In this document: in pieces, positions 32,691 through 43,236 of the stretch
How positions within the stretch are numbered: position 1 is the stretch's first letter
How the letters are laid out: every line of letters starts with the position of its first letter
Origin: Evernia prunastri
Lineage: Eukaryota > Ascomycota > Lecanoromycetes > Lecanorales > Parmeliaceae
Direction of reading: 5' to 3'
Assembly: GCA_003184365.1 (NCBI GenBank)
Contig: NKYR01000012.1
Coordinates: 364,721-428,720, forward strand
DNA: 64,000 nucleotides
Made by a program: the position numbers and the translations under genes
The notes under the pieces: generated by a model
What the model was told of the DNA's origin: nothing
Databases searched by the model: none
Seen by the model: only the letters and a program-made list of their open reading frames with translations

Positions 32691-32963
32691 CAGTCGCCGG
32701 CCTTCATTCCATTGTGTCTCTCATCATCTTTAGTTACATTTCACGGTATGTGATTGACTACTAGCATGTTGCCTTCCCTGAAGAAACGGCTAGAGCTCCG
32801 GCATCCTCTGATGAGCTCTGGCGCCCTCTGATGCCCTCTGGTCTTCCATCTCCTAGCTAAGGTGCAGACCGTACCTGGCACGGGATTCCGCTAGATCCAT
32901 CTGTCGTCTCAAGGTATGACTGTCCTCCGAACCGGTCTCCATGTCATGGAAATCTCTTAATCT
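32691..32963. other. intergenic, nothing seen
   Basis: 3' side of the kinase gene; short direct repeats of ctctgatg near 32805-32840 (gcatcctctgatgagctctggcgccctctgatgccctctgg region) but no gene. Confidence 0.4.
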
Positions 32964-34156
32964 TCAACTTGCGAGACCAGTGAGTACTTTGGTGGTATTC
33001 TTGATGCCATGCAAGATGTTCTTATCCGGTCCTTGGCCTGGCGTCCATTCGGCATGAGCAAAGTCAATGAGCTTGAGGCTTTGGATGGCAGGAAACTTGA
33101 CTTCTTCATAACCTCCTTCTTCCTCTTCCTCACAACTAGCAACATTGACATCAGCATGTGTACCATTGCCTTCTAGGAGGTCGTCATCTTTTGTGGCACT
33201 ATGACCGGTGGTAGTATCATCACAGTCTGAGACCCTGCGATCCAGGGAGGCAATGATCTCTCTTTCTGTCGCGAAAGCATCTTGTAGAGCTTGCCGATCG
33301 CCTTCGTAAACAAACAGAAGACTTGCGGAGTACATCCTGCTCTCTTCCTTTTCTATCACACTCTCCATCGCTCTCAGGTCCTCCATGAACCTCCTGATTA
33401 CTTTTCTGATCACTCCTTTCGCCTTCACTCCTTCTGTCAATTGGAAGTACTCCTCGAATCCCTGAGCAATGGTCTCGGCGCTGAAGGTGCGGCCATACCA
33501 TTTGTCGTAAAATCGGTAGCCGTCAGGCGTTACGTTGTGTTCCCCGTTGCTGTGTGTGCCTTGGTAAGTCTTCATGCCTGCAATTCGAAGACCGAGAGGC
33601 TTGCTCGTTGTTTCCTCCGCGACCTTATCCAGCTTCGCCCTCTTAGCCATCGGAGCATCGTCAGCCCACAACCTTGCGCCAAGCTTGACATCGAGGATGT
33701 TGGGCTTTTTGAAGCCGGCTGCGACATTTTCCAGGGCGACCGCTGAATCCGTATTGATCCTGCCACCGTTCGACGGCGCCCAAGCGTTTTCGACGACCAT
33801 GGCACCAGGAACTCCATGTATGATGGATGGCTCGGGATCTGTCTCGCTAGGCAAGACCAAGGCTCCAGCTGCTTGCGCTGCACTCGTGTCGGCGCCAAGA
33901 GACACCTTGCCGTAGTAAGTTGGGATGTGAGCTTTGAAATCTGGATGTGCAGAAGTAGATTCGTAGAAGTCTATTTCCGACTGTTTGCAAGGCTTGATGA
34001 CAACTTCACCGGAAGGGTCTGAGAGAACACCATCACTACCATAACACTATCAGCTTCGACCCCGGAGATTGGAGAAAGCACTGCCACTTACTGGCCAGCA
34101 GCGACGTTGGTAAAGGCAATAAGCTGGGACTTTCTGAAGGACTTATCTGTCGCCAT
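32964..34156 (-). CDS. ARG82: inositol polyphosphate multikinase (Arg82/IPMK family)
   Basis: Two exons (34156-34092, 34035-32964; intron GTAAGT...ATGGTAG) give 378 aa. The family signature PxxxDxKxG is present as PNILDVKLG at 133-141, with SASLLFVYEG (the SSLL position) and LIDFAHAEW (the IDF catalytic/metal motif) near the C-terminus. N-terminal GHDGVLSDPSGEVVIKPCKQ is typical of the IPK lobe. An acidic insert (CEEEEEGGYEE) separates the last two motifs, as in yeast Arg82. Known role: phosphorylates IP3 to IP4/IP5 in the nucleus and, in yeast, supports Mcm1/Arg80 transcription. It is divergent from Arb1. Confidence 0.93.
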
Positions 34157-34956
34157 CTTGGGAAGGCGTATTGTGAATACAATTACATAACGAGGAGCAT
34201 GGGAAAATGGGTGGTCTTGCCCAAAGTTGAAGCTTTGCGAATGGCCATGTGTGAAGTGAAGGCCACGTTGTATTACGCAGCCTCCGAGAATTCTCATGTG
34301 AAGAAAAGAATTGGCCAAGGAATCGGAAGGAGCACGAATTCATGTAGGGCTGAAACCCTCAGCCTCTCACGCTTCAGCCTGAAACTCGGCGGCTAAAGGG
34401 ATCACCCCGGTAAAGCCGGCACCAACGATAGCTATCCGAGAAGCTAATTCGCTGATATATCGCTCGCTGATTAATCCATTCTCCCACTTGGTCACTGCGC
34501 AGAAAAACCACAAGCATGAGAGAGGGCTTCGACATTCTGCTACAATCAACAAGTCATGGAAGACCTTGGCATCGCTTAAGCATCCGAGTCAGCATGACTC
34601 GCCCTGGGCCGTTATTTGCATACGTGAGCTAGTCACGCTGGCGCGCGCAAGGGCAGCATGTTTTGATAGCAAACCCTCCAAGCTGCCAACTAAATCATCT
34701 GATATCCGTGCTTCACTTCCATCTTGGTGAAACACGACATTGGTAGTATCATTCAACTTACGAGAATTAAATTGATGCTTCACGCGCTCAACACCTTTTT
34801 ACTGCCCATTCACTTCTCCTTTGCACTTATAAAGCCTTCGTCTCACTTGCTCGAATTCATCTTCCGTCACGGCCACTCTGATCATCAAGACCGTTAATTG
34901 CCCTCTGCGTCTACCTAACAGGCTATACTATTCGAAGCTCGATAACTAAAATCATC
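34157..34956. other. divergent upstream region with a monooxygenase-like fragment
   Basis: 800 bases between the kinase and Arb1 starts. A minus-strand frame at about 34367-34440 reads RIAIVGAGFTGVIPLAAEFQ and then stops; this resembles the first FAD/NAD-binding GxGxxG strand of flavoproteins, cut off after about 25 residues. No complete gene present. Confidence 0.4.
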
Positions 34957-37112
34957 ATGACAGACCAGCAACAGCACACAGGCACGCATGCTACGGTTGA
35001 GCAAGAGCCTTTGACCGGGCTCAATCTCATCTCGGACCCTACTGCCAATGACAATACCTCCAAAAAGACAGCTGCTTTGGCCGAAGTTGACCCAAACTCT
35101 GTTTCCAATGTCAGCAGTAACGCTTCTGTCAACATAAAGTCTAGGTCCTCTGCAAACCCCAAAAAGGTGTCGATCACTGAGCCGAACGAGGAGGTAGATG
35201 GCGTCGATGAGAGCCTCGAAGTAGTCTTACCAGAAGGTGGGGATCATCAAGATAGGTTGGACGACGATGTTGGCGGGGCGACCATGCAGATGGAAGTTGG
35301 CGGGAAGAAGAAAAAGAGCAAGAAGAGAAAGCCAAAGAGCCAGCGAGGGCTTGTACGATTTCCACCTGTCTTCAAAGAAAGCCCTTGCTAATGTACTCTT
35401 GGTTTGCAGAACAATCCAACAGGGTTCGAGGAATACTACGTTGATCCTCCCATCACCCCAGTGGAGTATGAAGAAGAGAAGAGCATGTACGATCTGTCAG
35501 TGATTCTGAACCTTCATTTAGAGGGTAATGCTGACACGGTCAAAGCTCCTTACCATTCGCACGGTATGTATGGTTTCGTCCATAAATTGGAGTTCGTGGC
35601 TGATGTCACGTAGGCGTATCGAAAAAGCAATTCAACGTTTCTTAGCGAAGCGCAACCTGGACTCCTCTCGTAAGAATCTCTTCACCAAATACCTCATCCA
35701 CGGAGGCATCAAAGCAGGACCAAATATGTTCTCAGGAGGCCTTGACACAGAAACTCTAGAGTCAAGCAACGCTGCAGAGATTGCCGAACTTCGTGCAACG
35801 ACCTTTGTTGGTTCCGACAAGAATGACATTGGGAAGTCCGATCATGTTGTTGACTTTGAAGGATGTCTTGGATCATTCCTGTAAAGTCAATGTTTCTATC
35901 CGTACAGCATCACACTAACTCATTTCCAGATCTCACACGCTTCCTAGTCAATTCGAATTACACTCAGAAGAGAAGATCAATTACTTCGTCGGCATCATTC
36001 GCAACTTCTTCAACTACCTTTTGCACCATGATGTCTGTCCAGACTACAAAGATCAGGTGTACGCGGCACGCACTCTTTGTGATAAGGCAGAGAAGGAGCT
36101 TTGGTCTAATTCTCAATGCAAAGCCATGTTACCTGGCGACTTCAATAAATCCTGCTCGGAGATCTTTGGCGGTATGTACCAAGGAATGTGGTCAGCGAAT
36201 CAAGAATGGATGCAAGGCATGGACTTAGACTACGACGTTGGCATCAGCCCTCACCACGCTCGTAAAGTCTTTAAATACGCCTTAGCAGCTGTCGCCGACA
36301 ACGATACTTACAACATATACGAAAAGCAGCTGGAACAAAAAGCCACTAAGATCGCTAGCGTGAAAGACAACACCGGGTTCGAAGTAACAGAAATCCTTTT
36401 CCCTACCCAAGAGATCTTGAACTTTTATGCCCAACCTGATGCTGCAGATCTAAAGCCTGTCGGCAAGATGAGAGCGAAGACCTGGACCATCCTCACGGCG
36501 CCTGGAGAAGACCTGACTGAAGAAGAGGAAGCAGCACTCGCCGCCAAGACCCCAGAGATCAAGCACTACGAATTTTGGGTCGAAAGCGAGATTCTATCAC
36601 AGTGTGTGGTGGGTATGAAGCTCGAGGGTACAGTCACAGAGCTTAGCTTTGGGATCTCATACTTTGACGCTCTGGCTGGCGTGCATTGCTCTTTCTATCA
36701 GCTTCTACCGAATGAGTTGATGGCGGGATGGAGGGAGCCTGAGAAGGAGTGGTTGCCGATGAGGAAGAAGACTGGGGGCGCCGACAATCGTGATCCGACC
36801 TTTGACGATATACCAGGCGAGGTTGGTGAGGAGAATAATTTGCTGGATGATGGCACTGCTTCCGAAGAGCAGCCTCCAGAGAACACCGAGAGCGGAATGC
36901 AAGATACGGGAGATAATCCTCATACAACGAATGCGCGCCACGTGATCGAGAACAGTGGGAATCTCGGTGCAAATGGGAACTCTACTGCGGTGCAAATGTC
37001 CGATGCTGCCATTGAGGTTCGTGAGACGGGCGAGAGACTCATACAGGTGCCAGGGAATGCAGATAAGGTTCTCGAAAAGACCTTCAATATCGAAGCACGA
37101 TACGATGACTGA
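34957..37112 (+). CDS. arb1: Arb1-type subunit of the Argonaute siRNA chaperone (ARC) complex
   Basis: Five exons (34957-35352, 35410-35495, 35546-35563, 35614-35880, 35930-37112) give 649 aa. A low-complexity N-terminus ends in a Lys-rich patch (GGKKKKSKKRKPKSQRGL), followed by the Arb1 core: NNPTGFEEYYVDPPITPVEY, YDLSLPFARRIEKAIQRFLA, GGIKAGPNMFSGGLD, VVDFEG, FFNYLLHHDVCPDYKDQVYA, MLPGDFNKSCSEIFGGMYQG and HYEFWVESEILSQCVVGMKL. The third exon is only 18 nt (LPFAR region) but is needed to restore the family text. In fission yeast Arb1 binds Ago1, blocks slicing and passenger-strand release, and is needed for siRNA-directed H3K9 methylation. The C-terminus is acidic and low complexity. Donor GTCAGT of intron 2 is weak. 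Confidence 0.88.
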
Positions 37113-37188
37113 AGAGCTAGGCTGTGCGTTCCATCATCAGGAGAAAGTTGCATGCGACCACGAGCGAGATATCACGTTGGACTGCTAT

Positions 37189-38397
37189 TTACGGCGTCAT
37201 GAGCAATTTGCCCATGGTCTTCCGACCCTCGAGATCCTGGCGCAATCGTCAGTCATGTACATCTCCAACGGGTCGGGGCGGAAACCTACGTTATGTGCTC
37301 TAGCTACATCCTTTAGAGGATACATCTCATGAATGCGAGTCTGAAAATGATCTTCCGCCATCATCTTGAAGAGCCTGTTCGCATAATGCTCAAATTCCTG
37401 CCGGGTGTAAATGTAGTTCATTAATGTGGGCCTCACAACCTTCACATTCTTCGCGGACAATTTTCTACAGTCTCAAGATCAGCATCTGGTCCCTCTGCTC
37501 CTCAAATCCCCGGCATCATCACTAGAGGATAGAGGATAGACTTACGCGATAGTAAATGGTGGAACAGCCCCACTTGCATTCCCAAAACTGGCCAACGTTC
37601 CCTTCCGCTGCACACACTCGAGACTTCGCTCAAAGGTATCCTTCCCCACACCATCAAACACCACTGCCACCCCAGCCCCTCCGGTAAGGTCCTTCACTTT
37701 CTCTGCAACATTGTCTCTACCTTCAACCAACACAACCTCAGCCCCACTTTCTTTCGCCACGGACACCTTTCCCTCGCTCCCCACCGTCGCGATAGTATGA
37801 GCACCTTTTGCTCTCAGAATCTGGCACAACCACCCTCCAACACCCCCACTCGCCGCGAGCACCAACACCCAGTCGCCCTTCTCGACCTTGTGCGATTCCT
37901 CCGTCAACGTCAACGCCGTCAGTCCCTGCAGTAGAGCGGCGGCGGCGTCCGGCGAGGAGATCGACTCGGGGACCTTTATCGTCTTGGCGGCCGGCGCGGC
38001 GGTGTATTCTGCGTAGCCGGAGCTTCCCATCCAGACGACGCGGTCTCCGGGTTTGAAGCTGGGGGAGGCGGTTTGGTGGGCGTCGACAATGGTGCCGGCG
38101 GCTTCTTTGCCGAGGATCTCGGGCTTTGGGGAGGGGTAGAGGCCTGTGCGGAAGTATCTGCGGTGGTTGGACGGTCAGTATACTGGGGGGAGTGGGGTCT
38201 CAATGGGGACGCTGAGAGGGGGGGGGGGTTTACGTGTCGATGTAGTTGATGCCGATGAAGTCATTCTTGACAAGGACCTCGCCTTCTTTGGGCTCAGGGA
38301 CTGGTAAGTCGGTCTTGTACTGCAAGACTTCTGTTCCACCGGTCTTCTCGACCAGTATTCCCTTCATTGTCTTGGGTATCTGGGCTGATGACGCCAT
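37189..38397 (-). CDS. ZTA1: NADPH quinone oxidoreductase, zeta-crystallin type (Zta1-like)
   Basis: Four exons (38397-38234, 38157-37546, 37464-37290, 37236-37189) give 332 aa. Start at MASSAQIPKTMKGILVEKTG; an in-frame upstream ATG at 38457 would add 20 residues. Features: GroES-like N-domain (VKNDFIGINYIDTYFRTGLY), LGKEAAGTIV, the quinone-reductase stretch DAAAALLQGLTALTL, the nucleotide-binding VLVLAASGGVGGWLCQIL (ASGGVG instead of the Zn-ADH GxGxxG) and the C-terminal IHEMYPLKDVARAHNDLEGR + KTMGKLL. The last exon is only 48 nt; the intron before it (GTAGGT...GCCAG) is required to reach this end. No zinc-binding cysteines seen, as usual for this class. Role: NADPH-dependent reduction of quinones or enals. 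Confidence 0.92.
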
Positions 38398-39012
38398 GGT
38401 TCTGGATTGGGGGAAGTGGTTGCTGAAAAGGTTTGATTGATTGATTGATTGCTTCATACTACCCAGGAGTCTTGCCTGATTGGCCGACTATGCGAGATGT
38501 GCTATCTATCAAATAATCTACCTAAATTTCTGAACCATTGAAAGAGGCTACCCTACGGTCGCCGGACCCCTTTCGTAAAGAACCATTTCCTGCTTTTTGA
38601 CCCGAAACCCTTGGTGTTTTGATATATTGTAGATTCAGTATGGGGTGGGACCCCTCTAAGCCCGGGGGTCCCAAAGAACAGTATCCCAATTCCAACTCTT
38701 TTCCATTTCAGCCCACTAGACGGGATTGCCCTGACGACTCTGAGGGTCACTACTTCTCAGAGTCTATTGCTCGGTAGGCGGCCGAGGTTCAAGATCCGGT
38801 ATCACCTTTATCGAGGAATGAGACGGCGGATACGTTTCGATAGGGCGAAGTCGAACGATTGGAAACCGTATATATCGAGGCACTTTGGAAGAGGACAGAG
38901 TGGATATTCGCTCGTGTTGTAGACTGAATAGGTAGTCGATGACGGTAGAAGAATATGCCCTCTTGGGGTAAGAGGGTGTGTCGGTATTGCGGAGGCTTGA
39001 TGTGAAGTGAAA
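38398..39012. other. intergenic; left part of the repeat unit may begin here
   Basis: Contains (gatt)n at about 38430-38450 just before the quinone reductase start. The sequence 38790-39012 continues directly into repeat copy 1 and may be part of it, since copies 2 and 3 are cut at N characters where this segment would be expected. Confidence 0.4.
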
Positions 39013-39464
39013 TGTATTTTCTAGATGTTGAGATCTGACAGTATAGAGACGTTACGGTCTGTTGATTGCTGGAATGACTTGGATTGCTGGAAATGACTGA
39101 AATGACACGTGGCATATTGTTACCGGACGCGTCGAGAGGACTGTATGTGATATCGATCTTATGCTGAATATAACAGGCTTATGAGAGGGCGAGGTCGGTA
39201 GGCGGTCCATATCGTTAACTTTATGACTCAGTCGAAAGGAAGGCATCGTGCTTGATGGCCTGACTGTCGGAAAGAGTACGTGACATTGCGCGATTTTCAG
39301 GGGGTCCTTGGACCCGAGGCCTACAGTCGTGTAAACCGCTCATTATGGGCACGGGCAGATACCTTATAATGAGCTGATTACCGTACTGCAGGCCTCAGGC
39401 CCATAAATGATGTCGTTGTGGTTGTGGGAACAAAAATGTGGTTTTGCGCTGTTGTTGATCCTTT
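39013..39464. repeat. long repeat copy 1 (about 450 bp)
   Basis: From tgtattttctagatgttgag to gctgttgttgatcctt. Almost identical to copies at 39543-39988 and 40351-40801; the clear difference is ataacagg here against ataatagg in the others. No TG...CA ends were found at the visible borders, so an LTR is possible but not proven. Confidence 0.85.
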
Positions 39465-39542
39465 GGTTGCTGAAAAGGGAGACGCGGGATATGGGTTTGT
39501 TCAATTGATTGGGTACTTTTGTCAGGATGAACCGCGACTGAN

Positions 39543-39988
39543 TTCTAGATGTTGAGATCTGACAGTATAGAGACGTTACGGTCTGTTGATTGCTGGAATG
39601 ACTTGGATTGCTGGAAATGACTGAAATGACACGTGGCATATTGTTACCGGACGCGTCGAGAGGACTGTATGTGATATCGATCTTATGCTGAATATAATAG
39701 GCTTATGAGAGGGCGAGGTCGGTAGGCGGTCCATATCGTTAACTTTATGACTCAGTCGAAAGGAAGGCATCGTGCTTGATGGCCTGACTGTCGGAAAGAG
39801 TACGTGACATTGCGCGATTTTCAGGGGGTCCTTGGACCCGAGGCCTACAGTCGTGTAAACCGCTCATTATGGGCACGGGCAGATACCTTATAATGAGCTG
39901 ATTACCGTACTGCAGGCCTCAGGCCCATAAATGATGTCGTTGTGGTTGTGGGAACAAAAATGTGGTTTTGCGCTGTTGTTGATCCTTT
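39543..39988. repeat. long repeat copy 2, left edge at an N
   Basis: Starts immediately after the N at 39542 (ttctagatgttgag) and ends gatccttt. Followed by unique sequence leading into the ORF at 40135. Confidence 0.85.
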
Positions 39989-40134
39989 CCTACCCAGAGA
40001 CCACAGTAGCATACTCCCTCCCACGTGCCAGGCTAACCTTATATAGCTAGCTCGATATTCGATGATAGTCTATTTACAAATGGTCTGGTATCTGGTAGCA
40101 CGTTCTCTATTCCTCACGCTTCACTACATCAACA

Positions 40135-40349
40135 ATGGACATCCGTCCATCTTCGCCGCTAAGTAGCCCCCCTCCGCCTTCCTCTCCTCCGACTTCCTCT
40201 CCTACGCCTTACTCCCCCCCACATTCTCGCCACTCGAGCCTAGAACGCGTTTCATACACAGGAACAGCCAGAAAGCGACCTCGGTTATCTCATCGTCGTC
40301 CCCCGCGCTCAGATCAACAGAAACTCGATCATATACAATTGGTGATCAA
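40135..40349 (+). other. 5' end of an ORF cut by an assembly N
   Basis: ATG in acatcaacaatgg after a TATA-like tatatag (about 40042); 72 open codons read MDIRPSSPLSSPPPPSSPPT, then TARKRPRLSHRRPPRSDQQK, up to the N at 40350. The Pro/Ser-rich start with a basic patch could be the N-terminus of a transposon protein lying between repeat copies 2 and 3; the rest is missing from the assembly. Confidence 0.4.
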
Positions 40350-40350
40350 N

Positions 40351-40801
40351 TGTATTGTCTAGATGTTGAGATCTGACAGTATAGAGACGTTACGGTCTGT
40401 TGATTGCTGGAATGACTTGGATTGCTGGAAATGACTGAAATGACACGTGGCATATTGTTACCGGACGCGTCGAGAGGACTGTATGTGATATCGATCTTAT
40501 GCTGAATATAATAGGCTTATGAGAGGGCGAGGTCGGTAGGCGGTCCATATCGTTAACTTTATGACTCAGTCGAAAGGAAGGCATCGTGCTTGATGGCCTG
40601 ACTGTCGGAAAGAGTACGTGACATTGCGCGATTTTCAGGGGGTCCTTGGACCCGAGGCCTACAGTCGTGTAAACCGCTCATTATGGGCACGGGCAGATAC
40701 CTTATAATGAGCTGATTACCGTACTGCAGGCCTCAGGCCCATAAATGATGTCGTTGTGGTTGTGGGAACAAAAATGTGGTTTTGCGCTGTTGTTGATCCT
40801 T
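40351..40801. repeat. long repeat copy 3, left edge at an N
   Basis: Starts directly after the N at 40350 with tgtattgtctagatg, one base different from copy 1 at this place, and ends gatcctt. Then unique sequence. Confidence 0.85.
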
Positions 40802-41483
40802 AAGGACTCTATGTACAAGACGATAGCCTTTATATACCAATCGTACTAGGCCGAAAGAGTATTAGCGTAAGCGAGTGTTGAGTTACCGACACTCTGCAAA
40901 ACAGCAGCACCAAAATTTATCCTAAGAGCGCATTGAACATCCACGGAGGCGCGTCAAGGTCCAATTCCGAAATCAGCTTTCATGAATCTCGAATGTGAAT
41001 GCCCGCCAGATGCAATGGCAGCTGAGTACTTCGGCATTAAGTCAATTAGAACCGAGGATAATTTCTGCCATGAGTCCAAAAGATGACCGGAGCATCAAAG
41101 TTTCTTTCTTCTCCTCCCAAATTCGTAATAATACTTTCAAGCAATTGAAACATTCCTCTTCGCAGGCCTATCCCAACTCCCTCTTGATCTTTCCCCTTTT
41201 TCCGCAGCTAGACATATCCCGAAGAGCCCAGCATTCTGTCTCCAGCGACATCATCTCCGTGCGTCTAGCAGCAAGCCATATCCCACCTTCACACCGACCT
41301 TGATTCAACTCGCTCGCCCAATTTCTCAAATCATCTGTACATTCCACTGAAAGATGTGAAGTAGGCGTGTAAATCCTGATGCGAACACGACGAGCAAGGT
41401 CGACAGCTGTAAACAACACGCGATCTCTGCGTGATGGTCAACGCCCGACATGGTACGAATACCACCACCCATAACGAGTCATT
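40802..41483. other. intergenic, no gene seen
   Basis: Short frames on both strands without family signature. Confidence 0.4.
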
Positions 41484-41578
41484 GCCGGTTTGGGTAACTA
41501 GCGTTTTGGGTAATTGCCTTCTTGGGTAATTACCGTCTTGGGTAATTGCCATTTGGAGTAATCGCTGTTTTGGGAACA
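41484..41578. repeat. short-period repeat, about 19 bp x 5
   Basis: Degenerate units of the form tgggtaattgcc(g/t)tctt, repeating about every 18-20 bases. Confidence 0.65.
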
Positions 41579-41591
41579 GGTAGCTTCTACC

Positions 41592-41755
41592 CACCAAAAA
41601 TTATAACCAGACGGGATTCAAAGCCCACGGGAACCAAAACCTCTACCACCAAAATTATAATCAGACGAGATTCAAAGCCCACGCGAGCAAAAACCTCTAC
41701 CACCAAAATTATAACCAGACGAGATCCAAAGCCCACGCGACCAAAAACCTCTATC
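41592..41755. repeat. minisatellite, three units of about 54 bp
   Basis: Units of caccaaaattataa(c/t)cagac + ga(g/t)-type text ending aaaacctctac. The length is a multiple of three, so a plus-strand frame stays open through it (KIITRRDSKPT repeats), but there is no ATG start and I do not call a gene. Confidence 0.8.
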
Positions 41756-42435
41756 ACTATTTATCCTCTAGCCGTATCTAGTAATAGCGCTTTAAAAACT
41801 CAGATACAGTGTAGGTAGCCAGCCAGCCAGCCCTACCACTTTCAATCTAGTGCATCACCACATCACCATCCAACAAGATAACCCAAACAGTCACGATCGC
41901 ACATCCCCACTGACCGGATCAGAGACCGGAAACAAGCAACCGTGACCGTGGCGAGCGGCGACTTACCTTGCATTGTTCTCTTTCAGCGGCGAAGAGCCGG
42001 CGTGCGTTTGAGGTCAGCTCTTAAAGGAAGGAAGGAAGGAACTACCCGTGCCACGGCGTGACGGGACGCGTAATGCTGACGTCGGCGTCCTCAGTCTCGT
42101 ATTGATACTCATGCTTCTACTCATACTTAGGGGTTGTGGTGGTGGGGGGAAAGGAGGCTGTGTGGTAGGATATGTATCTATCGCACGCAGATCGTCTGTG
42201 ATGGTCGAATCGCAGAGCGGGTGGGAGGTGCGGTGGTGGGATGGGAAGGGAAGCAAGAGGTAGATAAGATATGACGGGCTAGAGACCATGCTAATTGAAG
42301 ACTGAAGCTGATCACCTAGCTGACGGCCAGCAGCACTAGATATAAAATAAGCGTGTGAATATCCCCAACGCCAGGACCGCACAATTCCCGCTTGCTGCAC
42401 AAAGCATGAGACCCCTCTACCCGTTGAGATCGCTA
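41756..42435. other. intergenic, nothing seen
   Basis: Includes (ccag)n near 41818-41832 and (ggaa)n near 42025. No gene recognised. Confidence 0.4.
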
Positions 42436-43236
42436 TCAGTCCGTCACAGTAACACGCATCACATTTGATCGGACACTTCCCGTCTGATGAGCCTTGAACT
42501 GGAAATCCCCTTTGTCGAAGAGATAAAGCGTAGCTTTCCCCCCCGCATCCGTATGGACGCCATCGACGCTCGCGTTCCTCACCGCAAGTCCCGTCCTCCC
42601 ATCCGTAACGGAGACCACGAAGCCCTCCCCCTCCCTCACCGTCACGGCCGTAGGCGCCAGTTTCAAAAAGACCCCGACATCCGCGACGAACGCCCACACG
42701 ACGTCATCCCCCGCCTTGACCTCCTGCTGGCACCCGCTGAGGTAGTAACCCAGGGAGAAATTGCTGAGCTGGTAGTTGTATAGGTAGCCCCAGAACTTGT
42801 CCGGGTAGTCGTTGTCGTTGGAGGTGGCGATGCGGAAGATGGCGAAGTCGTCGAGGTCGGTGTCGTAGCCTCCGTCGTAGGTGAAACCGCGGGCGCGGGC
42901 GGCGGCGTCGAGGGCGGCGGTCGGGGTGTTGCCGGGCAAGGGGTTGGCACGCTGGTTGAGGCCGTTGCAGGGGCGGGGGAAGGTGCCGTAGCCGTCGAGG
43001 CTGGGGAGGGTGATGTTGCGTGGACCGGAGGTTATGGGGCCTTCGTAGAAGGTGGTGTTTTCGCCTTCGATGCGGAGGTTGATGGTGTTGGTTCTTCAAA
43101 GTGGAGGTTAGTGGTTGACGTGGGCGAGTTGAGTTGGGGGGGCAGGTACTTACCCTTTTGGTACGGTGGTGGCGTTGGCAGATGTAATCGCTAGGAAGAG
43201 GATGAAGTAGACGGTGGGGTGGAGTGCGGAAAACAT
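42436..43236 (-). CDS. secreted protein with DUF4430-like and Ig-like domains
   Basis: Two exons (43236-43154, 43093-42436; intron GTAAGT...TTGAAG) give 246 aa. Signal peptide MFSALHPTVYFILFLAITSA then NATTVPKG. Residues about 30-150 resemble DUF4430 (TINLRIEGENTTFYEGPITS; GYDTDLDDFAIFRIATSNDN; WGYLYNYQLSNFSLGYYLSG with a following Cys and KAGDDVVWAF). The last 75 residues look like a small Ig-like or Big-type domain (FVVSVTDGRTGLAVRNASVD; SNVMRVTVTD). Several N-glycosylation sequons (NAT, NTT, NIT, NFS). Probably an extracellular ligand-binding or wall protein; function unknown. DUF4430 assignment is by pattern memory, not a search. Confidence 0.75.

Noticed and set aside
39052..40584. A 64-aa minus-strand frame found three times in the repeat copies
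   Set aside because: Identical only because the DNA is repeated; composition is not protein-like and it has no family signature.
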